Assembly (NCBI GenBank): GCA_033439265.1
Contig: JAVTVX010000024.1
Location: 8,663,001 to 8,727,000, forward strand
Source: Dillenia suffruticosa
Taxonomy: Eukaryota > Streptophyta > Magnoliopsida > Dilleniales > Dilleniaceae
Direction of reading: 5' to 3'
DNA: 64,000 nt
Shown here in pieces: positions 15,289 through 26,736 of this stretch. The notes under the pieces were generated by a model. It saw nothing but the letters and a program-made list of their open reading frames with translations. It was not told the origin of the DNA and ran no database searches. Positions within the stretch are counted from its first letter, which is position 1. Every line of letters starts with the position of its first letter. The position numbers and the translations under genes are program-made.

Positions 15289-18200
15289 CTATATGTTGGT
15301 TCTTTCATGATGCATCGGGTTCTTTGCCAAAGCTTGTGCTGACTTGTTATCTATATGTATCACTGTGGGCTCCTTCTGTTCCATGTGAAGCTCTTTCAAC
15401 AATCTTCTTAACCAAATAGCATGGCATGCACAAGAAGTTGCGGCTACATACTCCGACTCGCAAGATGATAGTGTAACTATGGGCTGTTTCTTGGAACACC
15501 AAGAGATAGCACTATTTCCCATAAAAATATATAGCCGCTAGTGCTTTTTCTATCATTAATATCACCTGCAAAATCACTATCACAATAGCCAAGCAACGAG
15601 AAATTATCGGAGGATGAGTAATATAACCCATAATCAAGAGTTCCTTTCAAATATCGAAGGATTCTCCTAGCAACCTTCATATGTGTCTCTATAGGTTGTT
15701 CCATGAAGCGACTTATAATCCCGACTGCGAGCATGATGTCTGGTCTTGTGCAAGTTAAGTATCTTAAACTTCCTACAAGGCTTTTGAAAAGGGTTGGATT
15801 CACCTTTGATGCGCTTTCTTCCGATTTAAATAATTTGGCTCCATATTCCATGGGAGTGTTCACAGGCTTGCATTCTGACATCCCGAACTTCTTCAAAACT
15901 TCTTTTGCATAAGCTTCCTGTGACATGAAAATTTCACATTTTTCTTGTAACACCTCGATGCCTAAATAACAGGACATGAGACTTATGTCTATCATTTCAA
16001 ATTCTCGAGCCATAGACTTATTGAACTCTTCAAGTAGTCTAAGATTGTTGCCTGTAAATATGAGATCATCAACATATATACAAACAAATAATAAAGCACT
16101 TTCATCCTTCTTCACATAAAGTGCATATTCATGCATGCATCTAGTGAAGCCATGGGCTATAAAGTACTTGTCTATCCGGTGATTCCATGCTCTTGGTGCT
16201 TGTTTCAGCCCGTACAAAACTTTTTCTAACTTGAAAACCTTTTCTTTATGTCCTTTTTTTACATAACCCAAAGGTTGTTCGATGTATACTTCTTCCTCAA
16301 GATAACCATTCAGAAATGCTAATTTTACATCTAGCTGATAAATTTCCTATTGGTTTTGGGCTGCCAAAGACATGAGCAGTCTTATAGTTTCAAGGCGAGC
16401 AACTGGTGCAAACACCTCTTCATAATTAAGGCATTGTTTATGTTTATAGCCTTTAACCACGAGTCTTGCCTTGTATCTTTCAGCTCGGCCTTGAGTATTT
16501 TTTTTTATTTTGAATACCCATTTAACTCCAATGCATTGATGAGAATTTGGAAGTGTTGCTAACTCCCAAGTATCATTCTTCTTGATTGAGTGAATCTCTT
16601 CATCCATAGCTTGCTTCCACTTTTCTTCTTTCTTAGCCTCTTCAAAAGTTAAAGGCACACGATCAGCATATAAACAAATTAAACTTTCTTCATCTAACCT
16701 TTCTGTGGTATTATAAATGTCCTCAAGACTTCTGAATCTTTGCGGCCTTTCACTTAAGCTAGAGCTTTGAGATTCTCCTCGGTTTGATAATGATGGAGTT
16801 CCATGAGATGGTGAAGAAGGTGAACTTGGTGGAGTTATTGGCTCTTGACTTGTTGGAGTTGAATCTTCTTCATCAAAATAGGGAAAGAAATCGTAAGATT
16901 CAGTTTCACCTACGTTGTAATCCCAAAATGATTCTTCATCAAACTCCACATCACAACTTATCACAATCTTGTTAGTTGTTGGATCTAGCAGTTTGTAGCC
17001 TTTTGAATTCTCATCATAGCCGATGAAGACATATTTCTGACTTTTATCATCGAGTTTGGATCTCTTTTCTTCGGGAATTTGTGCAAATGCTATCGATCCA
17101 AAAATTTTCAAGTATGATATAGTTGGCTTCTTTCCACTCCAAGCTTCTTGAGGTGTCATCCTATCCAACCCTCGAGTAGAACAACGGTTGGATATATACA
17201 CTGTACAAGCCACAATTTCTGCCCATAATTCTTCGGGTATGTTCTTACTCTTGAGCATCGATCTTGCCTTGTTAAGGATGGTGCAATTCTTCCTTTCCAC
17301 GACACCATTTTGTTGAGGGGATCGTGAAACCGTCATAGGTCTCTTGATTCCATACAACTCACAAAATTTTTGAAATTCATTAGAAGTAAACTCTCCCCCT
17401 CTATCAGTTCCAAGAGCCTTTATTACATAGTCACTTTCTTTTTCAACTTTGGCGTTGAATTTTTTAAAGACTTCAAAGACTTCAAATTTATTTTTCAAAA
17501 AGTATACCCACGTTTTTCTACTATAATCATCAATAAAAAATAAAAAATAAGAATTTTTGCCCAAAGATAAAGGCTTGATGGGTCCACAAACATCGGCATG
17601 GATTAGTTGGAGTGGTTCCTTTGCTCTTGTCATGGCTTGCTTTGGGAAGCCTTTTCTTGAGTACTTACCAAGTAAGCATGCTTCACATAATTTGTTGGGA
17701 TATTTAACAATTGGAATGCCATGTACCATCTTCTTTTCTCCCAGTCTTTGAGAGCTCCAAAATTTAAGTGACCCAGCCTCATGTGCCATATCCATGATGG
17801 ATCTTGTATGCACGTCTTGAGACACATAGCTCCACCTGTGTATATCTCCAACAAAAATATCTTATTTTTTCTCATAACAACTTTTGCAATAAGGTTAGAG
17901 AATTGATCTCGTAACCAAAGAGTACGGCCTGCCATATATACTGTACAACCAGATTCAAGGAGTTGTCCTAAACTAAGATTATTACTTCTTAATTTAGGTA
18001 TATAAAACACATTATTGAGAATTTTATGGCTACCATCTTTTGTTTCAACCAAAATTGTACCATTTTCATGGCTCTCCACCTTTGTATCATCTCCAAAGTG
18101 AACAATTCAATTCACTTTGGTGTCTAATTCAACAAATTTACTTTTGTCACCCGTCATGTGATTGCTAGCACCATTATCAAGGTACCACATACTTTTCTTG

Positions 18201-19258
18201 CTTGAACCCTCTTCTTCATGAGAAAGTAATAATATTGTCTTCTCTACTTCTTGGTTGTAGGTAGCCTCCAATGTAATAGAAAACAACAACATTGATTCCT
18301 CCGCTTCTTGATTATGTTCAAGAAAGTTCGTCTCATTTTCACATTCCCAAGAATAATGACCGTTAGCACCACATGTATTACATTGAACATGAGATTTATC
18401 ATATTTTCCGTCATTGTTGCTTCTTCTTCTTCTTCCTCTTCCTCTTCCTCTTCTTCCTCTTCCTCTTCCTCAGCCACGTTCGTTTCTTTGATTTGCTTGA
18501 GGAGGATTTTGATCACTTCCACCTCTTCCTCTCCCATGGTTGGAACCTCTTCCACGACCATGACCTCTTCCTCGAGGTTGGCCTCTTCCATTTCTTTTGG
18601 TGAAGTCACCTTCCACCTTTACTTGCAAGACTTATCCATTTTGCTTTTTTTTGCCACGATTCATTCTCTCCTTATATGCACATAAAGAGCCATTGAGTTG
18701 ATCAATCGACATCTCCTCCAAGTCTTTAAACTCTTCTATAGCCGGTACAATATGATTGAATTTGGAATTGAGAGATCACAAGATCTTCTCAACCACACGA
18801 ACATAGTCAAGTTTCTCTCTAAGCCTTCTCATTTGGTTCACCACCACCAAGATATGGGTGAAATAATCCGATATGGATTCACTCTCCTTCATGAAGAAGG
18901 CTTCAAACTCAGCCCTTAGAGTTTGAAGTCTTACTTTCTTAACTTTGTCAACACCTATGAGAGTACTCCGAAGAGTATCCTATGCTTGCTTGGATGTAGT
19001 CTTGTTGGCTATCTTTTCGAACATATCATCATCCAATCCTTGATGGATGATTGTAAGTGCAGCTTGATCCTTCTTTCTATCACTATCCACGGTTTGTTGT
19101 TGGGCTTGTGTTGAAGGATCTTGAGGCTCTTCAAAGCCTTTTTCAACAATCTCCCAAACTCCTTGAGAGCCAAGCATAGCCTTCATTCTAAGAGACCAAG
19201 TATCATAATTGGTTTTAGTGAGTCGTGGGTATTGAAAAGTAGTGATTTTTGAAACCAT
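15289..19258 (-). pseudogene. gag-pol region of the copia element (fossil)
   Basis: Fossil coding region on the minus strand. Gag starts near 19258 (MVSKITTFQYPRLTKTNYDT). A CCHC knuckle (about 18330-18390) follows an acidic run encoded by CTT/CCT repeats. Protease is near 18180 (YLDNGASNHMTG). The integrase finger (HMRLGHLNFGAL) and core (HADVCGPIKP, DRGGEFTSNEF) lie in 18079-16900. RT (ARLVVKGYKHKQ; IYVDDLIFTGNN) and RNase H (YCDSDFAGDINDRKSTSGY; SSCESEYVAATS) lie in 16500-15289. The open segments are long (16347-17825 is 492 codons), so decay is modest. The lineage within copia is not certain. Confidence 0.92.
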
Positions 19259-19268
19259 TACTCTCTAA

Positions 19269-19284
19269 CCAAAACTCTGATACT
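19269..19284 (-). other. Primer-binding site of the copia element
   Basis: The minus strand reads TAGTATCAGAGTTTTGG close to the end of the 5' LTR, a slightly altered tRNA-Met primer site. Confidence 0.75.
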
Positions 19285-19288
19285 ACTT

Positions 19289-19688
19289 TGTTGGCAACAC
19301 AAGCGTGGTTTTGGGTTAAGCTACACTTATAAGGAACAATAAATGGAATGAGAGAACTGGAAGAAGATTGAAAAACTAAAATTACTTGAGAGGCTTGGTT
19401 TTCAATTGATAACCAAGTTGAGTTTATATCAAACTTAAGTCCAGATCCACATTTAATATAATGATTCAATACTAGGAATACAACAACTACACAATCATTT
19501 GATCTTTTGGAGTTTCTAGATGTGGTCTATGTATTTGATCTTGTCTCCTCGATATTTGGTGTGATTATTGATCTTCTATGGCTCACCTTATTTCCACATT
19601 TTCATAGTACTAGACTCTTGAAACTTCTCAATAATTATGGCTCCAATAAAGAGTCATTTTGTCTTTATATCAAGTTTATCTACTAACA
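19289..19688 (-). repeat. 5' LTR of the copia element
   Basis: 400 bp, matching 14717-15116 at about 93.5%. It ends in TG/CA next to the TCCAT duplication. Confidence 0.95.
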
Positions 19689-19693
19689 TCCAT

Positions 19694-20300
19694 ATCCCGA
19701 ATGTCATGCTCATGGACTTCAGGAGAGAAGTTTCGGTTGTAACCTAGCAAATAGATCAACACAACAATTACCATCCCTGGGAATAAAAATAACACGATGA
19801 ACCAACGTTCGCTATATTAGTTGTTGGAATTCCCATAAAATATGAAATCCAAGATGAGAGGGAGATATCTTTGAGGAAATGGCCACCTCAAGATCAGCAA
19901 AATCAAACTCGAGGACGAGCGGAAAGAACTTAGTCCAAAACAATAGTAAAAACCTCTCATCGACGCCACATGATTCTGCTATAGAGGGGTCGTTACCCTA
20001 AATTCATAGTAAAACCATGGACCCATAATCCATACTCATCTCAAAAAAGACAACAACTCTAGCCAAATGAGAAGTTAGACTAGAGAATCCATTTGTATTT
20101 AACTTATAAAGCCTAGTAGAGACCATCGAATCTAGCAACCTAAGTGAGGAGGGGACCGACACCCACCAGAAAACAAACCATCCATCCCGAGTATAGTTAG
20201 AGACCATAGTCGTAGCAACCTCTGGAGAGAATGAGAAACCCTCAAACACCATTTGACATCTTGCTTTCCAAATGGGCCATAGTGATATAGACCATGGAAG
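19694..20300 (-). mobile_element. L1 LINE fragment: RNase H and C-terminal end
   Basis: Translated on the minus strand in more than one frame it shows the plant L1 tail. IWKARCQMVFEGFS corresponds to the linker before RNase H. YKLNTNGFSSLTSH corresponds to the LNTDG start of RNase H. PLVLEFDFADLEVAIS and IPRDGNCCVDLFARL correspond to its E-D strand and the REGNxxADxLAR end. Several frameshifts and stops make it dead. The copia element splits its last residues from the A-rich tail at 14650-14716. The reverse transcriptase that should lie upstream (above 20300) is not recognisable. Confidence 0.72.
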
Positions 20301-20559
20301 GCCTATGTGGATGGCATGAGACTAGCAATTACAAACCAACCAATCATGCTCCGGCAACTACCCCAACTAAAGAATCCTTTGTTTGCTCGCTTGGAATATG
20401 GGTGGGGTTAATAACCCATGGCTTCATTGTGCCGCCATAGAGCTCCTTAAGCTCTTCATGGCCCGATATGATTTGTTTAACCAAAACTAGGTGCAATTCC
20501 AAGTGGCTCTAAGGTTTTATAAAGCATTTGGGGTTATGATCGGGAATATGTTATCATGA

Positions 20560-21227
20560 CTTCAGATTTTCAGGTAGATTTGTGGTTAGTTTGGAAACCT
20601 GATTGTATTGAGGTTGATGTGATTTATAGTTCGGATCAATTGATACATTGTTAGGTTCAATCAGGTAGCATTATCTGGTTCATCACTTATGTGTATATCC
20701 AGCCCAGTAATGTTAAGAAGGCAATGACATGGCAGGATCTTTGTGCTTTAATAGCGATCACCAACGTAGCGTGGTTTGTCTTCTGAGACTTATTGATATT
20801 GTGGGGCGGTTTGAGACAAGTAATCGGAGTGCTAGTGGTTTGTCCTATTTTGGGACGGGTGTTATCAGTGATCCTCCTTGATTTAGTGCCACAGGGAGTG
20901 CCTTTACTAGGGTCTGAAAGAGAGATGGGTTTATTATTCTTTGGGAGCGTTTGGACCATATATTGGGTAATTTACAAAGTCACGTCATGTTTCCTGAAAC
21001 AAGAGTAGTAAACCTACCCCAATTCTATAGTGATTATCATGTGATTATCCTCCATAATTGCATGACCTCTCCCCCACCCCAAGTGCATCGTCCTTTTTGT
21101 TGTGAGGCAACTTCGTTACTCTTAGTTTAAACTTGTGTGCTTTGGCTTAGTGTGAGGATGATGGCATTCCATTATTGTTGAGGTCAATTTGGTTTACCAT
21201 CAAGAAACTTCAGCTTTGGAATAAGAG
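20560..21227 (+). mobile_element. L1 LINE fragment: endonuclease region, opposite orientation
   Basis: The plus strand shows the second half of an L1 endonuclease. SGSIIWFITYVYIQPS and TWQDLCALIAITNVAWFVF match the central strands. DPPWFSATGSAFTRV is followed by LDHILGN, FPETRVVNLPQFYSDYHVI and finally TIKKLQLWNKSVG, the usual end of the EN-to-RT linker. It has a frameshift and stops, and stops short of any RT. It lies next to the minus-strand LINE 3' part, which suggests a single rearranged insertion. Confidence 0.75.
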
Positions 21228-21699
21228 TGTTGGCAGGACTTATTTTTAGTTTAAAAACTACTTTAAAGTTTAAGTTAAAAATAAAACCTTAAAAAATAAA
21301 GTTAAACCTATTTGATAGTTTCACTTTTAAAAACTCTTTTTTTTTACTTATTTTTATTTAAAAACTGTTTGACAAAACAATATATATAGACTCTAATTTT
21401 AATTAAATTATCATAAAAGGTATAAATATATTATAAGTATACTATTAACCATTCAAGCATCAACAATAAAAGACATAAATACTAACGATCCAAATAAAAA
21501 TAAATTAATATTTTTCTAAGCTTTTAAATACAGAAATTATATATAAATCAAGTTATATTAATTCAAGTAATTGTTATTGTTAATATAATTGAACTAAAAG
21601 AGATATAAAATTTCATGCACAATAATAAATCATAAAAAAGAGTTTAATAAAATGATTCATAAAGAACAAATAATTTATAAATAAATAATAAATCATCTA
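21228..21699. other. Very AT-rich stretch, probably part of the Harbinger copy
   Basis: No coding sequence. It is rich in TTTAAAAACT and AACTGTTTGACAAAAC, a composition common in the subterminal parts of plant DNA transposons, but I could not pair terminal inverted repeats. Confidence 0.35.
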
Positions 21700-22375
21700 T
21701 TTTTATTTTTTATCAATGAAGCAGTTATTTAGTTACAAACTTTATTTATGTAACCATCAACGATACTCTTCCATGAGTAAAAATACCGGTCATTTCTTCA
21801 TCAATGTTTCTTTCTTCTTGATCCTCAAGATCATAATCAGAATTATGATCACATCTGTCAAACTCCTCATTTTCACCACAATTTCAAATGAAATTATGAA
21901 GTGATGTTATTGTAACAATAATTTTCTCTTGTTTGACCGATGGAAATGGTTTCATATCACGTAAAATATGTTATATATTCTTTCAAACTCCAATAGTTCT
22001 TTCAATGATATTTCTTAGTGAAGAATATGCATGGTTGAATATTTCTTTTTCACCTTGTGGTCGACTACAACCTATAAAATCAGGGATGTGATACCGTTCA
22101 CTTTTGTAGAGTGTTAAGTACCCTTTCATGTTTGGATATTCCACAACATAATACTTATCTTAAAAAAAGATAAAGATTTCATTATTAGTTCATTAAAAAA
22201 TTAAATTGTATATTATGTAATAATATCATTTTATATATCATAAAAATTTCTTCAGGTGAATAAGGAAACATGCCATTCATTTCTTCAAGTACAATTGAAA
22301 GGATACGGGTGTCATGTGCACTGCCATGCTAGACCAACAGCAACAACAAAAGTGAACATGTCAAAGTCACATATT
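21700..22375 (-). pseudogene. PIF/Harbinger transposase remnant
   Basis: The minus strand carries the C-terminal half of a Harbinger-type DDE transposase (nuclease). DFDMFTFVVAVGLAW followed by HDTRILSIVLEEMNG matches the DFDMxFxYVxxGWEGSAHDxRVL block. KYYVVEYPNMKGYL matches the YYLVDAGYPNTKGFL block, and YHIPDF then YSSLRNIIERTIGV match the block with the last catalytic Glu. KQEKIIVTITSLHNFI is the usual HNFI end. The first two blocks are separated by an AT-rich 60-90 bases (about 22165-22240) that could be an intron or an insertion. In-frame stops after TIGV and HNFI and the missing N-terminus make it dead. Confidence 0.85.
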
Positions 22376-22379
22376 AACT

Positions 22380-22645
22380 CCTAGGTGGTAGACGGAAGAT
22401 TCTTCGTGATGGATATTTTCATCCCCGATGGTCACATTTTGGTGAGCAACATAGCTAATGTAATAGAATGGTCTAAACCCAAAACCTTTGTCATAGCAAG
22501 AGGAGGGACAACGTCGATTTTCTCTTGGCCCCCTACTGATCACAAAGTGTATCTCGAATTGTTGACGAAATTCAAAAACTCTTGATACTGAATAGGGGGA
22601 GTAAGTTACAAAATAGGGCCACGTGGTTCCGGGGATCGGTACCAC
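22380..22645 (-). other. Unexplained open stretch, weak plant-mobile-domain likeness
   Basis: The minus strand is open here and includes TYSPYSVSRVFEFRQQF. This loosely recalls the YxPYRVxRQFGxxQ motif of plant mobile (aminotransferase-like) domains found in some transposons. The rest of the peptide does not fit well. The open frame runs on into the LTR next door, so its length means little. Confidence 0.2.
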
Positions 22646-22660
22646 TGTAATACCGAGATA

Positions 22661-22691
<31 letters not shown>

Positions 22692-24700
22692 ATGTCCCCA
22701 CCACCACCACCTACACTTTCCCTTCTTTTTCTTTCTTTTTCTTCTTCTTTTCTTTTTCTCTTTTCCTCCCCTACTCCCAACTCTCTCTTTTCATGCTCTA
22801 TGTTCATCTCTTCGCCCTCTCCCTTCAATCTCCCACCATACCTTAATAAATTCTCAATTAAATCACACCTCCACCCTTCATTTAATTTAAGCAACTTAGG
22901 GGATGGACATTGAAGGAGCACAAATCTAGGGTTTTGAAACCCAACCCCCAAAACTCAATCTGACCCCAAAATCAAAATAATTTTATGTTCTTAATCTTGG
23001 GTTTAGTTTCCTTATTGTTAGAATTAATTGTATTGTTGAGACTGATAGAAATTACATGGGAAAATCAAAACCCTAAATTTGTGAATAGTGAAAATTGGGG
23101 CAAAACAAAATGTAAAATGATAGAAGGGTCCAAATGATGTCTATATGGTGGAAATGAAATCATGAACATAAATTTCTGGATTTGGGACAAATTTAGGGTT
23201 CTTGCAAAAAAATTAGGAAAAATTTGTAAACCTTTGAATTTAAGGAAAAATAATATGAAAATTGTTGTTATTGGTTTAGGAGAACCGATTGGGGCTTGAA
23301 AAGAGACTTCTTGGAATTGATAATGTATAAGGAGTGAATACCCTTCCGAGAGGTGAGTAGATGACTATATTTCATATGAATGAAAAATTGCTTTCAATTA
23401 TGGTTTCTCAATTAAATTTTTAAATGAATTTGCGGAATGGAATTATAAATATTTTGTGACTGTGGTGAGCCTTGAAATGGATTTTGTGACAAAACCATGA
23501 CTCTTGAATTTGAATAATACTTTATTTGCACCATGTTATGATTGAATACTCATATGAATATACATTGAGCATGAGTTGATTATGAAATTGAATGTGGTAA
23601 CGTGGTGCTGGAAATTAAACGACTATAGTCTAAGTCTTGTCACGGATCGGGCCATCAGAGCAGCATGGTTAAGGCTGGTTAAATTGGTTTGGGGGTAGGT
23701 AGGTTGGAGAGCCTCCACCAGTCGCCGGATAACATGGTAGCACCCCACGAAGCTCCAGGCTAACTCCAAGGAAAAATGGAGATTTTATAAAAACAGTGGA
23801 AAACCTCTTAGCGGATTCTGTCAACGACCATTGATATGATAATGTTTTCGACACACCCCAAAATTATGAAAAAATGAATATAGACTGTTTGATTCGATTA
23901 TATGAGTTATGGTGGTTTGATATAAATGATTTTATGTGAATGAATTTCTTTATTACATTAAATTATATTTGATATATATATTTGGCATCACCACGTTCAC
24001 CCCTCAATTATATGCTACATACAATTACACTCCACTCACCGGGTATTTAAAATACTTACCCCATCATTTTTAAAATTCTTTCTAGAGGAAGTATAGAGGG
24101 ACGACGTCTACTAGTGCCGATCGGAGGTCTATTTTTGGTTGATTTTGAGTAGGTATAGATTATGTAATCATTTTGAGAGTTGTAGATCATAAGACTATGG
24201 AAATGAAGTTTTGTACATCTCATAATATGCAGATTTTACTGATACTGGCTTAATTTTCTCGAGCAAGTATTGAAAAAATCTGAATGTCTATGATTTGGGA
24301 TTTCATTCTTTTGCATGAAATTATTTTTGAGAAAATGTTTTATCTTATACCGGAACATTTGGATTATAATGATATATTTCGATATATTATTCCAATTTTA
24401 TGAGTTTTATGAACTGTCTGAGAATTTTACATTGGCCAGGATGGCCACACTGCATGTATACATGTACAAGGATTCCCCGATTGTGTGCCGATACATGCAT
24501 GTGTGTACAAGGATGGGCCGGATGGGTCTCTTGCATGTGTGTTGTGTATATAATTTCTTATTTTATGAATTTTATGTCTAGGAAGATTTATTATACAATT
24601 GAAATGTCTTACGCTATTTTGGTATATGGGAAGGTTATGCCCGTATGTCGAGATAACGCGGCGGTTATTACATACTCGACGGGAGAGTCAGGTCATGATA
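22646..24700 (+). mobile_element. Solo LTR related to the edge chromovirus
   Basis: Starts TGTAATACCGAGATATAAATA, matching the TGTAGCACCAAG start of the 6748 LTR including the A/T-rich run behind it. It ends ...CGACGGGAGAGTCAGGTCATGATA, matching CGACTCAAGGGTCAGAACGTGACA. Shared internal landmarks are GGAGTGAATACCCTTCC, CCACTCACCGGGTATT and the CCGTATGTCGAGATAACGCGGCGGTT block. No internal domain sits next to it in the right orientation. Length is about 2.06 kb. I could not find a matching 5-bp duplication (ACCAC versus AATAT), so the borders may be off by some bases or the ends rearranged. Confidence 0.75.
22661..22693. repeat. (AAAT)n microsatellite
   Basis: About eight AAAT units near the start of the solo LTR. 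Confidence 0.9.
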
Positions 24701-24719
24701 AATATCATCGTATCTCTCT

Positions 24720-25700
24720 ATAGGAGGATGAAGCACATCGCGAGGCATCGATTATGTTGAAATCTTGGACTCAAATGGCAAGAGACCAACGACATGTAGA
24801 GTAAATTTGTCTCTTCTCACGTTAGTAACGTCTGAGTTCATCTGCAACAAGTCCCTCGGCCTGTTTCCTTAGGTGTCCAGATTATGTCAAAGGTTTTCGG
24901 TGTTCTCTGGGCTTGCATCTTGACCTGATCCATGCGAGGAAGATTGTGCTTCTGGCTTGATAACACTCTTGAGTTTTTCCAACTATTTGTTCATGCCTTA
25001 CAATTTGTTGCGAGTCATGTCATCGTGATCTTTTCTAGAGAGGCTGGAGCAGGGGGCGGGATCAATTGGTCCCGTCATGTGAGTAGTGGTTGGGTTTTAG
25101 ACTGGTTGAGAGCAATAGGAATCTCAGTGGGGTTGTCCTGCGCTACAGGTTGAAAAGTGTCTGTCGGGGTGGCGGTGCATCCTTCTATCATCATTGCGGC
25201 TTTGGATGTGGTTCTAGTTCCTCTCTTAGGAGGCATGATCTTTGGGAGTATAAAGTGTGAAGCTTCTGTCTAGTCTATTCCCACAGATGGTACCAGTCTG
25301 TTAGACGTAAGTTTCGGCTCCACAGATGAAGGCTCTGCTGAATCAAGCAGGATAACTACCATCTTCAACCTTGATTGATGAACCTACAAAAAACCGCCAG
25401 AAGGTGCTCTGACAGGGGAGGCTCTAATGTTCAAGTCAAAAGGTAGGTTTCAAAATGAGAGAAAACAGATTAAAGGAGAGCTCCGTATGTCTCTTGTGTG
25501 CTATATGTAAATTCAAAAAAAAGATGACTTACTAACCAACAGGATTGATGAAATATATATAGTCTGTCCGCATGAGTTCCCATATGCTTTTGTGATGTTA
25601 CAAAGATGTCCTAAGATTACTTGAATCATACATAGAAAGAGATTCCCAAAATTTTGAAATACTATTATTCAAGGAGATTCAAATCATAAAAGATTTCTTT
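24720..25700 (-). mobile_element. Remnant of a second Ty3/gypsy type: LTR piece, leader, gag start
   Basis: On the minus strand, a likely LTR end (…ACGTCTAACA, border at about 25299) is followed by GACTGGTACCATCTGTGGGA. This closely resembles the TTGGCGCCATCTGTGGGAA junction typical of Athila/Tat-type plant gypsy elements. A gag-like start follows (MPPKRGTRTTSKAAM, ATG near 25238), with traces of reading down to about 24730. The LTR part probably runs to 25700 or beyond and contains a TATATATATTTCATC stretch. The element is a broken fragment; only its 5' end is present. Confidence 0.5.
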
Positions 25701-26642
25701 CTTTATCGGCAGTAGTCAAAGGTTTCCTTTTCTATTAATGGGAGATTGACTCTGTGCTTTAAGGGGGAACGTATATTGCCTTTAGCCGTACAGGGTCATG
25801 GAGTACCAAGCAAATCTAAGAGCACATCAACTAGTGACCGAGTGGGAGCCGATTGGCGAATACCTAGAGAGTGGGCCGTATCTATTTATTTGAATAATAA
25901 ACTATATGTTGATGACATGCTTCTGGTCTTGTTGTGCCCAATAGGCCATGGATTTGAAAAGTTCTAAATCATGTAATAATGAATCTTTGGTTTATGTTCC
26001 ATCAATTTTATACTTTGTATAATTACTATCTATTTTAAAAAATTTAAGTCAGTGAAGAAATAAAAATTCGTCTATTTTTTCTTCCTTTCTTGTATCTTGC
26101 ACTGTTCTTGTTTTACCATATTAAAAATAATATAGCTAAATTTACAAATTATATATTTGGTTTAAAACAAAATGTTTATTTGTCATTGTTGAATTCAAAA
26201 AACACCCTATTTGAGAAATGTATCGGAAAATTTGTTAGCGAAATAAAAACTAAATAATTTGTTTTGCTTCTCGCAGTTTGGCTTGAAATCATTTCACCCC
26301 TGCTTTCGTTCATTATAGTGGTATAATATATCATAAGAATAATTAAATGATAAATTTCAAATTTAATGTTTCATTAACTTATTATTTTTTATTTTTAAAT
26401 ATGCAATTATTTCATTTTATGAAACTTAACCACGAACCAATGGCATAAAGTAATAAAAGATAGGAGTAGGAGTTGGATCGGGTCGAGGTCGGACTAGACT
26501 CATTTTAATTACCGTCGAGTTTGGACAACAGTAGACTCGATCTGTTATAAGCCCAATCCGTTTAAAATTAAATAAACCGATGGAGGATTCATTCACCGAG
26601 AGAGTTCGATGGGCACACAAACCCACGATCCCAAACACACAA

Positions 26643-26647
<5 letters not shown>
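25701..26647. other. Intergenic
   Basis: No supported gene. The 25735-25970 part may still belong to the gypsy remnant. The rest is AT-rich, with a short GGATCGGGTCGAGGTCGG motif at about 26475 that recalls the subterminal sequence of plant hAT elements. Confidence 0.35.

Positions 26648-26682
<35 letters not shown>
26648..26682. repeat. (TC)n microsatellite followed by CA-rich run
   Basis: About 17 TC units, then ACACACATACACACACACAC to about 26703. Confidence 0.95.
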
Positions 26683-26684
<2 letters not shown>

Positions 26685-26736
26685 CACACATACACACACA
26701 CACCCCCTCGACCACTCCTCCCACCAAATTCAAGTG

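Larger units (their letters stand above)
14717..19688 (-). mobile_element. Ty1/copia retrotransposon with TCCAT target duplication
   Basis: Well-bounded element of 4972 bp on the minus strand. Both LTRs are 400 bp, start TGTTAGTAG and end CCAACA in element orientation. The flanks 14712-14716 and 19689-19693 are both TCCAT, a perfect 5-bp duplication. The LTRs differ at about 26 of 400 positions by my hand count (6.5%). At commonly used plant rates of 0.7-1.3e-8 per site per year this is about 2.5-5 million years. All main parts are present in copia order (gag, protease, integrase, RT, RNase H). It is broken but close to whole, with a handful of breaks. It inserted into a LINE 3' end. Confidence 0.95.

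Noticed and set aside
18421-18478. Poly-Ser/poly-Phe frames on the plus strand
   Set aside because: They are the reverse of a CTT/CCT repeat that encodes an acidic run in the copia gag on the minus strand.
20004-20252. 82-codon minus-strand ORF as a host protein
   Set aside because: Its sequence fits the L1 RNase H region, flanked by further L1 motifs in other frames.
22367-22951. 194-codon minus-strand ORF as a host gene
   Set aside because: Its first half is LTR and microsatellite sequence (repeated YLFI from AAAT units), and its end lies in the stretch next to the Harbinger remnant.
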